Shown here: piece by piece, positions 21,138 to 33,331 of the stretch
How the letters are laid out: each line of letters starts with the position of its first letter
Position numbering within the stretch: position 1 is the first letter of the stretch
Assembly (NCBI GenBank): GCA_027422505.1
Contig: JAPQWV010000674.1
Span: 234,001 to 298,000 of the forward strand
Source of the DNA: Craterostigma plantagineum
Taxonomy: Eukaryota > Streptophyta > Magnoliopsida > Lamiales > Linderniaceae
Direction of reading: 5' to 3'
Length of the DNA stretch: 64,000 nucleotides
Program-made: the position numbers and the translations under genes
The notes under the pieces: model-generated
The model's input: only the letters and a program-made list of their open reading frames with translations
The model's database searches: none
What the model was told of the DNA's origin: nothing

Positions 21138-22610
21138 GTGACTAACGTTCAAGCAAATCATCGGATGAATGAGCACTAGAAGAAAAAAAGAGAGAAATGA
21201 GACTTTCGCCGTGCTATCTAAATTCTAATCTGTATAGAATCGGACGATTTAGTGAACTACAGATTATAGAAAATATTTTAATGACTAGCATACTTTAATA
21301 CTTTTGCAATCGGGCGATCCTAGATTAGATGAAATGAATTTCGCCGAACAATATTAGTATTAAAGCATAGACCGAAATTCGGTCCTGTCCGAATGTTGAC
21401 TGTTAAACTTTATTTTAGAGTTTTAAAATATTATTTTGTGACAGAAGGTATCTTCAAACAATACAGTATCTTCGAAATAATTTATTTCGAAGCAGTTGTC
21501 TAATTTAGATATTATACTGATATTTTAATATTTTTAGTTAAGGGTCGAAAAATTAGGATTTTCACGAAGAAATAAGCAGATTTAGCTTGGACGACAGGTA
21601 AGTGGGAATTTTAACTACAACACATAATTTTTTTTATGTGCTTGAATTACGTGACTACGTGCTTGGGTGTTTATATTATTACGTGAATAATTTGACATGC
21701 TTCTGCATGGGAAGTGTTTGCGATATTAATTTACATTGCATATTCATGTGCATGCACAAGACTGCTGGGGTTTATGTGAGATGAGCATGCATAGTATTTA
21801 CCGTTTGAGGGCGAATGATATTTGCCAATATAGGCATTTGATGTCGACTCGCAGTTGAGTCAGGGCTACTTCTATGGCACCATGGCGGCGTGGTGCGTCG
21901 TCGATTAGATTATATATTTATCTGGACTTCTGCCCTGTTTGTTTTATTTGGGCTGATGCCCTGATAGCGGAGGGATGCGACCTGGGAAGGAGCGGCCTAG
22001 GGGAAAACCCTAGCGTAGGCTAACCAGCGTGGGCTACTGCACGACAGAGGGGACGACCTGGGAGGGTGCGACCTAGAGAAACCTAGCGTAGGCTACCTAG
22101 CGTAGGCCGCTGCCACGTTTATCCGTGTTGGATAAGAACTCTTTATGATGCATAGCAAATTAGACGAGGACCCTGAGAGATATGAAACCGAGTTTGATTG
22201 TACGAGGTCTAGGATGCATTGGCGTGGATGCCTATGCGGGATTTTAACGTTCACGACATGCATGTTCCTACTTACTGAGCTTTATAGCTCACCCCTTACT
22301 TTATGTATTGTAGGTGCACGCGACCACGATTTGTGATCGGTTTTGATGGCAAGGATTACCTTTTGAAGCTTCCAGCGACTTTTGGGAGTGGTGTGTACAT
22401 AGATGCGACCTGTGTGGCAGGCGCTAGGGTTTCTTTTGTTGCATCTACTTAACCCTCCTCTGTATTTATGTCTGGGATGACATTTTGACTTGTACAGAAT
22501 GATATTCCTTTATATAAAAGGAAAAATTTTATACTCCTTTTGGGTACTTTCTATTTATTAAGTCACGTAATCTAGTGTCGAAAACGAGTAGTAGATGGCG
22601 GAGCGCCACA
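19889..22610 (+). repeat. 5' LTR of the Ty3 element, about 2.7 kb
   Basis: It begins TGTGATACCCGAG and ends GCGCCACA, directly before the primer site. It contains TA microsatellites (20,606-20,628 and 21,099-21,131) and a GC-rich direct repeat of GACCTGGGA..CCTAGCGTAGGCTA type at 21,960-22,115. A TATATAAAAGG-like promoter element lies near 22,512. Confidence 0.75.
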
Positions 22611-22612
22611 GG

Positions 22613-22624
22613 TGGTATCAGAGC
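22613..22624 (+). promoter_or_regulatory. Primer-binding site, initiator Met-tRNA type
   Basis: TGGTATCAGAGC, two bases after the LTR end; the standard plant methionine-tRNA complement. Confidence 0.9.
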
Positions 22625-22764
22625 TCCGGTTGCAGGTTCTGTATACTATCTATGTTCACACACTCAAAAGCGTGGAAGCAGCCTTGCTAGTAACTTTTTA
22701 TTACTGTGAATTTTTGTGTTGCATAATGTATTGGCCTTAGGGACATCAGGGTAGGAATTTGACA

Positions 22765-23830
22765 ATGGGTAGAACACGAAGTGAAAGCAATGGGAGCGCC
22801 AATCGAGGCAAAGAACCCACAACACCGACCGATAATCATGACGCTGCTATTATCTAACTTACGGAGTTAGTGCGTCAGCAATCTGCCCAAATTCAAGAAT
22901 TAATCCAACAACGAAACACTGAGGGACAGCAAATCAGCGGACTTTCCCAGGTAGAAAGAATTGAGATCGATGGGGAAAGGTTTCGCAAACTCAATCCACC
23001 TACATTCGAAGATGCTACCGATCCCACGTCTGCCGAGGATTGGCTAAGGACCCTTGAAAGAATGTTTCAGTATAGCCGCATCCCCGAGGAAGTGAAACTG
23101 TTATGTGCTACGTTTCTACTGCGGGGTAGTGCAGGCCATTGGTGGGACACCATCTTGGCAATCGAGGACCCGATCACGATGAGCTGGGATCGCTTCAAAG
23201 AATTCTTCAGGAGCAAGTACTTTACTGCTCTAGTTCGAGCACAGAGAATGAACGAGTTCATTAACCAGCGACAAGGGACAATGACGGTGGCCGAGTATAT
23301 CAGGAAATTTGAACAATTGTTGAGGTTTGCCACTCACATGGTAAGCACTGATGCCCTGAAGATCGAACGCTTTTTGGAGGGCTTGAAGCCAGGATTGTAT
23401 CACGACGTGAATATGGCTGGGCTTCAGGGAGTCACTTATGCACAGGCCGCCGGGCTCAAGTAGCCAAACAGGCCGAGACCAGAATTATTCGCGCACAAGA
23501 GGCAAAGAGAAAATTTGTGCAAGGGACGCAGTGGAGTGGAGGAAACCAGAAGAAAAGGTTTTTCTCAGACGGCGCAAAGCCTAATTTCCAGAATAGACCG
23601 GGACCATCCCAACAACTAAACCAAGTGCAACCGAGGTTTCCCGCACCGGTACCAAATTATCCGAGGTATGGGAGACTACACTTTGGGAATTGTCCTCCAC
23701 AGACTAATAACTGCTTCAGATGCAGAAGGCCAGGGCATATGCAAAACAATGCCCAGAGAACACCTCTGGAAGTCAAGCCGCAGGACGGACGAGACCACCG
23801 ACCGTACCTGCTCGAGTGTATACCATAACA
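22765..23830 (+). pseudogene. Ty3 gag
   Basis: The likely start is ATG at 22765 (MGRTRSESNG). An in-frame TAA at 22855 interrupts it after about 30 codons, and the same frame continues to 23463. The Retrotrans_gag core is clear: FRKLNPPTFEDATDPTSAED, WLRTLERMF, FLLRGSAGHWWD and FKEFFRSKYF. A frameshift at about 23,463 moves to the frame from 23,517, which ends in a damaged CCHC knuckle (CFRCRRPGHMQNNA, last Cys replaced). The protein would form the particle and bind RNA; this copy cannot. Confidence 0.85.
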
Positions 23831-24136
23831 TCCGAAGAGGCGGAGACCGACCTGTCGGTACTAGCAGGTACCTTATCTATACATCATACCCCCACATGCA
23901 TATTAATAGACTCAGGAGCTACGGATTCATTTGCATCATCTAAATATGTGGCGAGACTCGGGATTACACCTCAGCAATCCGATTGTGAGTATAAGGTTAT
24001 CATCCCACATGGGGCTTCAACCCGAACTAATTTAGTTTTACGGAATTGCCTGGTGCTAGTTAGTGATAGAGAACTATCCGTAGACCTCATAGTCATTCCA
24101 ATGAATGATTACGAAGTAATCCTTGGAATGCACTAG
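23720..24136 (+). pseudogene. Ty3 aspartic protease
   Basis: The retropepsin motif LIDSGATDSFASSKYVARL gives the catalytic DSG, followed by the flap and the VILGMH end. The stop after VILGMH lies where the related protein would read DWLSKY, so the protease and RT are separated by a nonsense change and further decay around 24,140-24,300. Confidence 0.85.
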
Positions 24137-24301
24137 CTGTCTAAATATGGGACTGTGATTGATTGTACCACAAAATGGTCACGTTTAGTTAAGAGAAAAG
24201 TGAACCGTTCACCTTTAGTGGAACGGTTAAAAGTAAAAGTATTCCGAAGATTTCGGTATTAAAGGCGAGGCGCTTAATCAAGGAAGGATGCGAAGCCTAC
24301 T

Positions 24302-25105
24302 TTGCTTCACTGTGACATCCGAAGAGAGTCAATCTCCAAATTACATAAGATTCCAGTAGTACGAGAATTTCCCGATGTTTTTCCAGAAGATTTACCAGGA
24401 CTCCCTCCTGATCGTGAGATCCAATTTACGATTGATTTAATGCCTGGAGCCGCGCCTATTTCAAAGGCTCCTTACCACTTAGCTCCAACCGAATTGAAGG
24501 AACTGAAAGAGCAGCTAGATGAATTGTTACAGAAGGAATTCATTCAGCCTAGCTTCTCACCATGGGGAGCACCAGTGCTGTTTGTTAAAAAAGGACGGAT
24601 CGATGCGACTATGTATCGATTACAGAGAACTGATCACCTGCCGAGAATTGATGATCTATTTGATCAGCTGCAAGGTGCAACTGTATTTTCTAAGATAGAC
24701 TTATGATCGGGATATCACCAGTTGAAGATCCGAGAGAAAGACGTTCCAAAAACCGCCTTTAGTACACGATATGAACATTACGAATTTTTAGTCATGCCTT
24801 TCGGATTGACAAACGTGCCCGCAACATTTATGGATCTGATGAATTGCGTGCCATTCCTGGGCAAGTTTGTCATCGTATTTATCGATGACATCCTTATCTA
24901 TTCTAAAATAAAAGAGGAACATGAACAACACTTGAAGATCGTCCTTGAGATAATACGAGAAAAAGAGTTATATGCTAAATTCAAGAAATGTGAGTTCTGG
25001 CTGAATCAAGTCGCATTATTGGGACACGCTATCTCAGGAGTAGGAATTTCCGTAGACCCAAGCATGATCAAAGCTATAAATAACTGGCCCAACCAACCAA
25101 TGTGA
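24302..25105 (+). pseudogene. Ty3 reverse transcriptase
   Basis: Canonical blocks are present in order: [72 protein letters not shown] and the active-site [10 protein letters not shown] near 24,870, then [15 protein letters not shown] breaks the frame at about 24,704, within the conserved DL-SGYHQ block. A short deletion is likely near 24,600, where the motif normally containing DGSMRMCIDYR is reduced. The protein copied element RNA into DNA in the ancestor. Confidence 0.9.
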
Positions 25106-25600
25106 CCAAAGTACGTAATTTTCTTGGCCTATCCGGGTATTACAGAAAGTTTATTAAAGACTTCTCGAAGATCGCCTCAACATTAACGAGGTTGATGAAA
25201 AAGAATGCCCCACTCACTGGAGCAACGCGTGCGAATAGAGTTTTCAGGAATTAAAAAGAGGACTCACCTCGGCCCCAGTTCTGACGAACCCACAGGGACC
25301 GAAGGATTTTATATAGCGATGCTTTGAAAAATGGTCTGGGATGTGCATTTAATGCAAAATGGAAACGTGGTTGCATATGCATCCCGACAGTTAACAGAAT
25401 ATGAAAAGAATTACCCAACTCATTATTTGGAGCTCGCTGCAGTAGTCTTTGCTTTGAAGATCTAGAGGCACTATCTATACAGGGAACGATGCGAAATTAT
25501 CACGGACCACAAGAGTCTGAAGTACTTCTTCACCCAGAAGGAGTTAAATATGAGACAACGATGATGGCTGGAGCTTATTAACGATTATGACTACGTAATT
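25106..25600 (+). pseudogene. Ty3 RNase H
   Basis: The homology is spread over all three frames. [20 protein letters not shown] and [19 protein letters not shown] are readable, with several stops. The motifs closely match the RNase H of the 39,750 ORF, so the two Ty3 elements belong to the same lineage. Confidence 0.8.
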
Positions 25601-26960
25601 AATTACCATCCATGCAAAGCAAATGTGGTCGCTGACGCATTAAGCCAAAAAGCTGTGAGCGCCGAGCTACAACAACTCGTGGTGGAAATAGTACAATTAG
25701 GCGAAGTTGAAGCGAAATTGGAGGCTCTAACCCTCCAACCTACATTAATAGAGCAGATCAAGAATGTGCAAGAGAACGATGAATTCTATTTGAAGAATAA
25801 AAAAGCCGTGCAAAAAGAAGAAATGCCATCTGATTTTGAAATACGAGAAAATGGAAGCTTATATTACGAGAATCGCTTATACGTGCCCAATAACGTGGAG
25901 CTTCGAAAGACTATTATGACGGAAGTGCATGCTACGACTGTACACCCCGGAGCGACAAAGATGTATAGGGACTTGCGAATTACTTATTGGTGGCCAGGAA
26001 TGAAAAGATAAATAGCAACATTCGTCAGTTGGCTGACCTGCCAACAGATAAAAGCGGAACACCAACGACCGACGGGGACATTACTATCCCTATCAGTACC
26101 TGAATGGAAATACATTATGATGGACATCGTCGTGGGCTTGCCAAAATAGTGAAAGGGCATGACGCTATTTGGGTAATCGTTGATCGATTGACCAAATCTG
26201 CCCACATTTTACCGATCAACTCGACCTTCTCCTTGGAGCGATACGCAAAATTATATGTGCAAGAAATAGTTCGACTCGACGGAGCTCCAATTTCAATCAT
26301 TTCCGACTGCGATTCGAGGTTCCTATCTAAATTCTGGATGAGCCTATAGAAAGCAATGTGAACCAACTTTCTTTCAGTACTGCCTACCATCGCCAAACTG
26401 ACGGGCAGTCAGAACAAATAATCCAGACATTGGACGATATGTTAAGGGCGTGCGTACTCGATTTTAAAGGGGATTGGAGCCGATATCTTCCATTTATTGA
26501 ATTCACTTACAACAACAGCTATCACGCGACGATTGGAATGACTGCTTATGAAGCTCTACACAGACGCAAATGCAGATCTCCGATTCATTGGTATGAAGTT
26601 GGCGAACGGGCGATATTAGGCCCTAATATGGTGCAAAAAATGACGGAGGCCATTTCAAAGACACGTGAAAGAATGCGAATGGCCCAGAGTAGACAGAAGA
26701 GTTATACAGACCAAAAGCGAAGACCGTTAGAATTTACAACTGATGATTGGGTATTCCGATAGGTATCCCTAATGAAAGGCGTGAAACGGTATGGAAAGAA
26801 AGGCAAATTGAGTCCTAGGTATGCTGGACCGTTTAGAATAGTAAGCAAAGTTGGCGAAGTCGCTTACCAGTTGGAGTTACCAGCGTCATTAGCTCAGGTT
26901 CACGATGTCTTTCACATATCAACGTTAAGAAAATACGTCGCAGATCCCAGTTCTTCGCTA
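25601..26960 (+). pseudogene. Ty3 integrase
   Basis: The zinc-binding N-terminus (HATTVHPGATKMYRDL, YWWPGMKR) is followed by the DDE core with VIVDRLTKSAHILP, ISDCDSRFLSKFW and TDGQSEQIIQTLDDMLRACV. The C-terminal GPY/F region is [20 protein letters not shown]. Stops occur at about 26,009, 26,147, 26,347 and 26,760. The reading ends at ISTLRKYVADPSS, shortly before the junction with copia sequence. Confidence 0.9.
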
Positions 26961-27466
26961 TGTATGATATAGAGTTAGAACAAATCGACGTCAAGATGGC
27001 GTGCTTATATGGTGATTTAGCTGAAGATTTACATGAAGCAACCTGAAGGTTTCATGGTTGAAGGAAAAGAAGACCAAGTTTGTTTACTAAAAAATCCCTA
27101 CACGGATTAAAACAGTCTCCAAGACAGTGGTATAAGTGGTTTGATCTTTGATGTTGGCTCATGGTTTTTCCAGAAGCATATATGATAGTTGTGTTTACTT
27201 TCGAAAGTTAAATGACTGTTCGTTCATTTATGTATTGTTATATGTTGACGACACGTTCATTGCTGCTAAGAATCTTACAAATTCACTCGAATACCTTATT
27301 GAACGGTGAATTTGAGATGAAAGAGTTAGGAGCAGCTATGAAGATTCTCGGTATGGAGATTGGACGTGATAGAGGAGCTGATAAGTTACATCTGATTCAA
27401 GAAAGTTTCTCCAAGAAGGTTTTAGAGAGATTTGGCATGCACGTTACCAAACCAGTCAGTACTCCT
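26955..27466 (+). pseudogene. Copia reverse transcriptase fragment
   Basis: Starting at MYDIELEQIDVKM, this is the middle of a copia RT, joined directly to the end of the Ty3 integrase. The readable blocks SPRQWYK, YVDD (LLYVDDTFIAAK) and EFEMKELGAAMKILGMEIGR are interrupted by several stops. It ends at KPVSTP, where the next LTR begins. It has no LTRs of its own here, so it is either a piece brought in during a deletion or the stump of an older insertion. Confidence 0.85.
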
Positions 27467-29649
27467 TGACACGCTCAAATACTAGCAAGTGTACAAGGTC
27501 GTGCAAGTAATAAACGGACGAAGTCCGAGTATCGATCCACGGAGACAACTCGATTAATTTAAAGATAATATTCCTAATTCTAGTTTAGACTAAGGAGATT
27601 CTATAAGTTTTGATGATTTGGTTAAAAGATATGAAAGCGCAAATAATAAGATAGACTCAAATAAAATATTTTAGAGCAATTGACGACGACGTGATTAAGA
27701 CACATGCTCCGCACGAACTATTCCTACGTCTTCATGCAATCTAATATATCTAATCAACATGAATCAAGTCATGGTGGAATTTCTTAATATATGTGCTATC
27801 CGTTGTTCACGTAACTAGCAACCCTACATGAATAGTGAACCAATAAACTATATTCCTATATGACTGTAGTTCTTACACGTGCATGTGATCTTCGTGAAAG
27901 TCCTCGAGTTTAGGCGCTTTCGACGCCTAAGGTCTTGGAAACCACACATACGAAATCCAATTCCATCGCTGGTCGGTTTTATGTAGTGGTGTTTGATATT
28001 TTGATCTAATCTTTCTAATCTCCTTTTCGGTTTCATGTACTAGGTCAAGAATCATGTGCGCGGTGGCCGATCACACACACATTAATAAACTCAAATAAAG
28101 AACACATAACTTAAATCATATGATTAAATAAGATAATAATAGCATTAATAGGCAGTCATAATCCGACCTCACACAATCAAAAGAAATTAGGCAAGCATAT
28201 TAATAAATGGAAACGACAATGAATCAACATTGTCGAAAACGACATATTAAAAGGTAAGAATTTGCCCCCCTTTACGGTACTCGAATTGTCTCGCTCTTAG
28301 CCGTCGATTATCTTCACTCACAGCCGTCGTTCGCAGCCATCAGCTCTTCTTCTTTCAGCCGTCAAAAGCCTCCTCCTTCATGTTGGGGATGTGCCCTCGG
28401 AATGCCATTCGAGGATGTAATGAATAGGGCATGCATTTAATAATCGATGTATTATTCGTTATGTATTTGAATAATGTATTCTTATATGTATTAATGGAAT
28501 TTATACTTTATAATTTATTCTTTAAAAAAGGCATATTATTTATTTACCTATAAAGTCTTACTAGGCATCCGGTGAGACGGTAAATAAATAAATCCCATAT
28601 ATCGTGAGTTTATTCACCGATTCTCATGGGATGAGAGAGGGGCACCGGTGAGCTATTATTCTCCGATATTAAATTAGTCCACAAGTCTTAGATCTCAGTA
28701 GGGTGACTGAGCGTCAATTATGACTTATTTGTTGACGACTCTTATATGGTTGTGCCAATCATTCGCTTGGGAAGCGGGAGGTCGTAACATTGGTATAAGT
28801 TGAATCAGGGGATTAACTTGTACTTGGACACGACTCGCAATCGACGATCACATGGGCCTTATTGTTACTCTGGGTAGCGTCAATGATCGATCGATTGACT
28901 ATAGTATTGTGCGTGGACCTTAGACCGAAGGGTTTTTGACGGAGTTGACTTTGGGGTCTTGAAATGTCACTAGTTTGCTAGGTCCACCTTGTTCGGGGAC
29001 GAATATGGGTCGGCGGCGACATGCGGTCTTGACAACAAAGGGTAACTGCCGTGCTTAGACTAACGTTAGGGATTCACTATCTCGTTAGTAACTGAGATAT
29101 ATGTCCTATGCATATTCGGGGACGGGAAATTACGAAGTCTTCGGCCGAAGCTATAAACTGACTTACGTGGGACGTAAGGGCAGTTTAGTAATTTCTCCAG
29201 TCACGAATTAGTCATAGAGTCGAGTCTAGTGAGTTTGACGTAACCATGACTCTCACTCGATCGGGACATTTGTGAAGGGTCTATACGTACGACAATAATC
29301 TATAGTCGGTCGAAGATCGTACTCAACACGGGATATATTTGGTACCGCGGGATTGGCTAGGCGCTTACCAAATTCTTGGATTCCTCCCTTGCCGGGTTGA
29401 GACGAACCAAGAGAGTCGGGCTTGAAAATGATCACTGTGATAGTGCCTAACTAATATGAGATGTAAAATGATTTAACGATCTTAGAGACGTTAATAAAAA
29501 TGTTAAATATATGTTTTAGTAACTATATTTAAATGGACGGAAATTTATGGAACGGAAAAGGTGAAGAATGAAGCGTAAATAGGGTTCACAATGATAAGTA
29601 AGGCTTGTCACAGTCATGAAGTCCCTCTGCAAAATAGCAGTAGCTTCAA

Positions 29650-29800
29650 AACTTCATATCTCACAATCTAGTGCTCAGATTGAGAATCCCTTTAGTCAAA
29701 ATCAAGATTGGTGAGTCTTTTAACTATGGTTAAAATTTCAGGTCAATCGGACATCATTTACCCCTCGATCGGATCGAAATACGAAACTGCCGCAAAGCTG
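29650..29800 (+). repeat. Block shared with a Ty3 LTR
   Basis: About 150 bp starting TTCATATCTCACAATCTAG aligns with 36,537-36,690 (and the matching part of the other LTR near 41,656) in a Ty3 LTR. Agreement is about three in four, including GGTNAAAATTTCANGTCNATC and CGAAACTG.CGCAAA. Confidence 0.8.
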
Positions 29801-29809
29801 TCAGGGCTG

Positions 29810-30030
29810 TCACGGCCGTAACAGCCTTGCACGTGGCCGTGACTACCGGCAGTAGCGAGCCAAAATGGTGCCCGACAGTGTCACGGCCGTGATACTTCAT
29901 GCCCAGGCCGTGACAGCCTCCAGAAGATGGTCACGGCCGTGACTTAGGCCGTGACGAGCGGCAGAACTCATCCAATGATGTGTCACGGCGTGACAGGTCA
30001 TGTCAGAGGCCGTGACCGACAGTTTTTTGG
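29810..30030 (+). repeat. Cluster of GTCACGGCCGTGAC palindromes in the solo LTR
   Basis: Full or half copies of GTCACGGCCGTGAC occur at least seven times in about 220 bp, at irregular spacing (near 29,810, 29,837, 29,890, 29,918, 29,940, 29,984 and 30,010). Confidence 0.85.
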
Positions 30031-31077
30031 TCAAATTTGATCCAAATCAAATCCAATTTCGTTCCTTGTTCTTTTGTTATGATTTGTGGGACAATATCTA
30101 GTCATTAGATGATAAAATAACAAGAGAATCAAACAAAAATGAGTCATGTAGGACATGATCTCATTTAAACAAATCTAAAGTATATTTCATGATTTAAAAC
30201 TTGGTTTTACATTATGAGACTTGTGATTTTCGTCCATAATTAATTCCACGCTATTTCTCACACTATCTAAGAGATTTTAGAGAGAAGTTAGAGCATTTAG
30301 GGTGATCCTTGTGAAAACCCTAAGTGTTTGTGAGTTTTAGAAATCACACACACACAAATACATCTCTACACAACATTCCATACTTCCTCTAGCCATCCTT
30401 GGGGAGGTGTTGGTCTGCGGCACGCCACGGGGTCGGCGTGATTCTCTTCGACACAGTTCGTGAGCTACGGGAGCTAAGGATCTTCGCTACAAGGGTAAGA
30501 TCCTCATACTATACGTGTCTACGTGCGTTTTCTTTATTTAACCGAGTATCCTGGGGAAACCGTAAGGGGAACCCGGGAAAAATTTTAAATTCTGCTGCGT
30601 CCGGGGCAAGCCCTCGGGTCACTCGGGGTTACCCAACACTTCAGTCGTAGGTTCCCTCTTTAAATAGAAAATAAATCCCTAATAATGACAGACCTAATGC
30701 TTAGTTGGCTGAAAATTTCTCTTTGATTGCGTGGCCCAATTGGAAAGATTTCAAATTCCTATTTTGTTTCTATCTTTAGGTGCCACGTAGATGCTCAGCC
30801 AAAAAAACATTATGCTTGCTGTCAACTTGATTAAATAGAACAAGCGTGTATATCTGAGCTGCTTGCTTGCGATTGCCGTGGGATGCCCTTATCCACGTCT
30901 TGATTTCTTCAGCTTCTTTCCATTCCCTGATATTCTTGTTCTAACTCTTTTTTAACTTGGCATTTATCAATCATAAAATATACACGAAAACATAAATTAA
31001 TAATGACAATTCAGATAAATAATGATTTAATACGCTTTTATGGGGTATAAAAATAATGTAAAATCTAACTTATGACA

Positions 31078-31211
31078 ACCCCCAAACTAGATTGATCGTC
31101 CTCGATCATAAAAGTAGAATAAAACTATGCCAAGTTAGGATTATAGAACATCAAACAGTGAATTTCTCCTGTTTCATCTCAGAAAACATAAAACAAACAA
31201 GGTCGAGATAA
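31078..31211 (-). mobile_element. 3' internal remnant of the reverse-strand Ty3-type element
   Basis: Minus-strand GATCGAGGACGATCAATCTA and TTTGGGGGT precede the LTR, as in many plant Ty3 elements. The rest of the element is missing; copia LTR homology starts at about 31,212. Confidence 0.6.
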
Positions 31212-32505
31212 TACATTATCTAATATTATTTCTGTAAGAAAATAATAAAGATCTAAATCTTATTTAAATCATATACTAAATATTCAATAAAATATTTTAT
31301 TTCAAAAATATATCGTGAGGTGAAAAGACCATTTTACCCCCCACTAGTCAAACTTAGTATTTCGGCCGATCAAAGCTTTTGCCAAGCTCCAAACCCTAAT
31401 GTCACAATCTAGGACCTAGCCTTGTCTCTCTCTGATGACGACATTGTATCCGTTGCTTTTTTTAAGCCCGACTCTCTTGGTTCGTCTCAACCGGCCCAGG
31501 AGGTATCTAGGAGTTCGGTATTCACCTAGCCAGCCCCGTGGTACCGAACAGATCCCAAGTTGAGTACGAATTTGATCTAATCATAATCCACGAACCGACT
31601 GTAGATTTTCGTCATACGTATAAGCCCTTTACATTTGTCCCGGTCGAGTGAAAGTCACGTATAGTCAAACTTGCAGAACTCGATTCTATGTCGTTTATGT
31701 CGGTGAAAGTTCTGAAACTGCACTCCACAACTATCATGAGTCAGTTATATGCTCTGACCAGAGACTTGGAATAATTCCCGCACATTAAACTTGCCATAGG
31801 ACGTTAACCTCGAATTTAATCGAGACCGTAAATCCCGCTCCGCGGTTCAACCGGCAATCACATCGAAAAGTCAAGACCGTATTTCGCCGCTGACCCATGC
31901 CCCCGGCAAGACGGGCCTACCAAACTAGTGACAAGTCAAGACCTCAAGATCAACCCCAAGTTATCCCTTTCAGTCTAAGGTTCACGCATACTACTACAAT
32001 CAATCGTTCGATCAAGGACAATCCAAGCGTGTGATCGTTCGATTACGAGTCAGAGTCCAAATATAGATAATCCCATGATTCATCTTGTATCATTGTCATA
32101 GGCTCCCACTTCCCAAGTGAACGGTTGGCACATCCATATTGGACCCATCGACAAACAAGTCGTACGTGTCATTCCAGTCACCCTACTGGAGACTTAGACT
32201 TGTGGACTATTTTAATATTGCAGTATCTCAGCTTACTGGTGCCCCTCTCTGTCCCCACAGAATCAGTAACTGAACTACCAATATTTGGATTTTATTAATT
32301 TGTCTTATCCACCCAGACTACAAGGTGAAATCTTTAGACTAATTAACAATTTCCCTTTTAATTTATTTATCCAATAATTAATTAATGATAAATAAAGTCA
32401 TTTTATTAATAGAAATAATCAAATTACATCACTAAACACTACACATTAGCAAATTGCCCTCGTACTCTCAGTCCTCGTACGACATCTAGGGCATATACCT
32501 CAACA
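31212..32505 (-). repeat. 3' LTR of the reverse copia, outer end missing
   Basis: On the minus strand it starts TGTTGAGGTATATGCCC at 32505 after the polypurine tract AAGTGGGAGAT. It aligns with 48,956-49,960 and stops matching at about 31,212, about 720 bp short of the full LTR end. Confidence 0.85.
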
Positions 32506-32519
32506 ATCTCCCACTTGCA

Positions 32520-33308
32520 CTAATGCCACGTGTTATCATATCTTAACCCCATTTTATCGAGGTGTCGATCGAGCACTGCCTGTGGTAGTGGCTTCGTGAA
32601 CGGGTCCGCTGCATTCTCTACAGAGGCAATTTTCTGCATGGCTAGTGAGCCATTTTCAACGAACCCACGCAGCACGTGGTATTTTCTCTCTATGTGTTTG
32701 GATTTACTGTGAGCACGTGGTTCCTTAGCTTGTGCAATAGCCCCGCAGTTGTCGCACCACAATGGCAGTGGGCGATCCACGATGCTAGGTACCACCTGTA
32801 GTTCCTCCATAAACTTGCGTATCCAAACAGCCTCCTTGGCAGCTTCTGGAGCTGCGATATACTCTGCCTCAGTGGTGGAACCTGCAGTCGTGCTTTGCTT
32901 GGAACTTTTCCAAGACACTGCGCCACCATTGAGCGTAAAGACAAAACCCGAAGTAGACTTTCGGTCATCCACATCTGATTGGAAATCCGAATCTGTATAT
33001 CCATCTACTTTCAATTCTCCTGGGCCATAAATCAGTATCAAGTCCTTAGTCCGTCTAAGGTACTTCAGAACTGTCTTTACTGCCGCCCAATGTTCCTTAC
33101 CAGGATTAGCCCGAAACCTACTCAATACGCCCACCGCGTACGTTATGTCTGGTCGTGTGCAAAGCATCGCGAACATCAGGCTACCCACAGCTGAAGCATA
33201 GGGCATTCCAGTCATCTCTTGTCTTTGTACCTCATTCTGAGGAGACATAGCCTTTGAGAGATGAATTCCATGCCTCATAGGTTGGAACCCTTTCTTAGAC
33301 TCGTCCAT
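32520..33308 (-). pseudogene. Copia RT C-terminus and RNase H
   Basis: An intact 262-codon stretch. It starts inside the RT connection region (MDESKKGFQPMRHGIHLSKA, SLMFAMLCTRPDITYAVGVL) and runs through RNase H with DSDFQSDVDDRKSTSG, TTEAEYIAAPEAAKEA and LWCDNCGAIAQAKEP. It ends a few bases before the polypurine tract (TKPLPQAVLDRHLDKMGLRY). It is open on its own, but the upstream RT is in another frame, so it would not be made as part of a polyprotein. Confidence 0.9.
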
Positions 33309-33331
33309 TTTAAACCTTTTAAGGGCTTTAT

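Larger units (their letters stand above)
19889..26960 (+). mobile_element. Degenerate Ty3/gypsy element (Tekay/Del-like), 3' LTR missing
   Basis: A 2.7-kb 5' LTR, methionine-tRNA primer site, gag, protease, RT, RNase H and integrase occur in Ty3 order (integrase last). Integrase C-terminal motifs ([24 protein letters not shown]) are those of chromovirus-type elements. Many stops and frameshifts break every gene. The sequence ends abruptly near 26,960, where a copia RT fragment begins, so chromodomain, polypurine tract and 3' LTR are lost. Confidence 0.88.
28381..30638 (+). repeat. Solo copia LTR with perfect target duplication
   Basis: It begins TGTTGGGGATGTG and ends TTACCCAACA, with the 5-bp duplication CTTCA at 28376-28380 and 30639-30643. 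At 2,258 bp with no internal region it is the product of LTR-LTR recombination. Part of it (28,960-29,030) matches the complement of the copia LTRs at 31.2 and 48.2 kb, so it is a related family. It contains an array of TCACGGCCGTGA palindromes (29,810-30,030). Confidence 0.92.
27467..31077 (-). repeat. LTR of a reverse-strand Ty3-type element, split by a solo LTR
   Basis: On the minus strand it begins TGTCATAAGTTAG at 31077 and ends GCGTGTCA at 27467, with TGTCA/TGACA ends. Removing the 2.26-kb nested LTR and one CTTCA duplicate leaves about 1.35 kb. Next to its start, at 31,078-31,100, lies CTAGTTTGGGGGT on the minus strand, a typical polypurine tract. It is therefore a 3' LTR rather than a random repeat. 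Confidence 0.75.
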
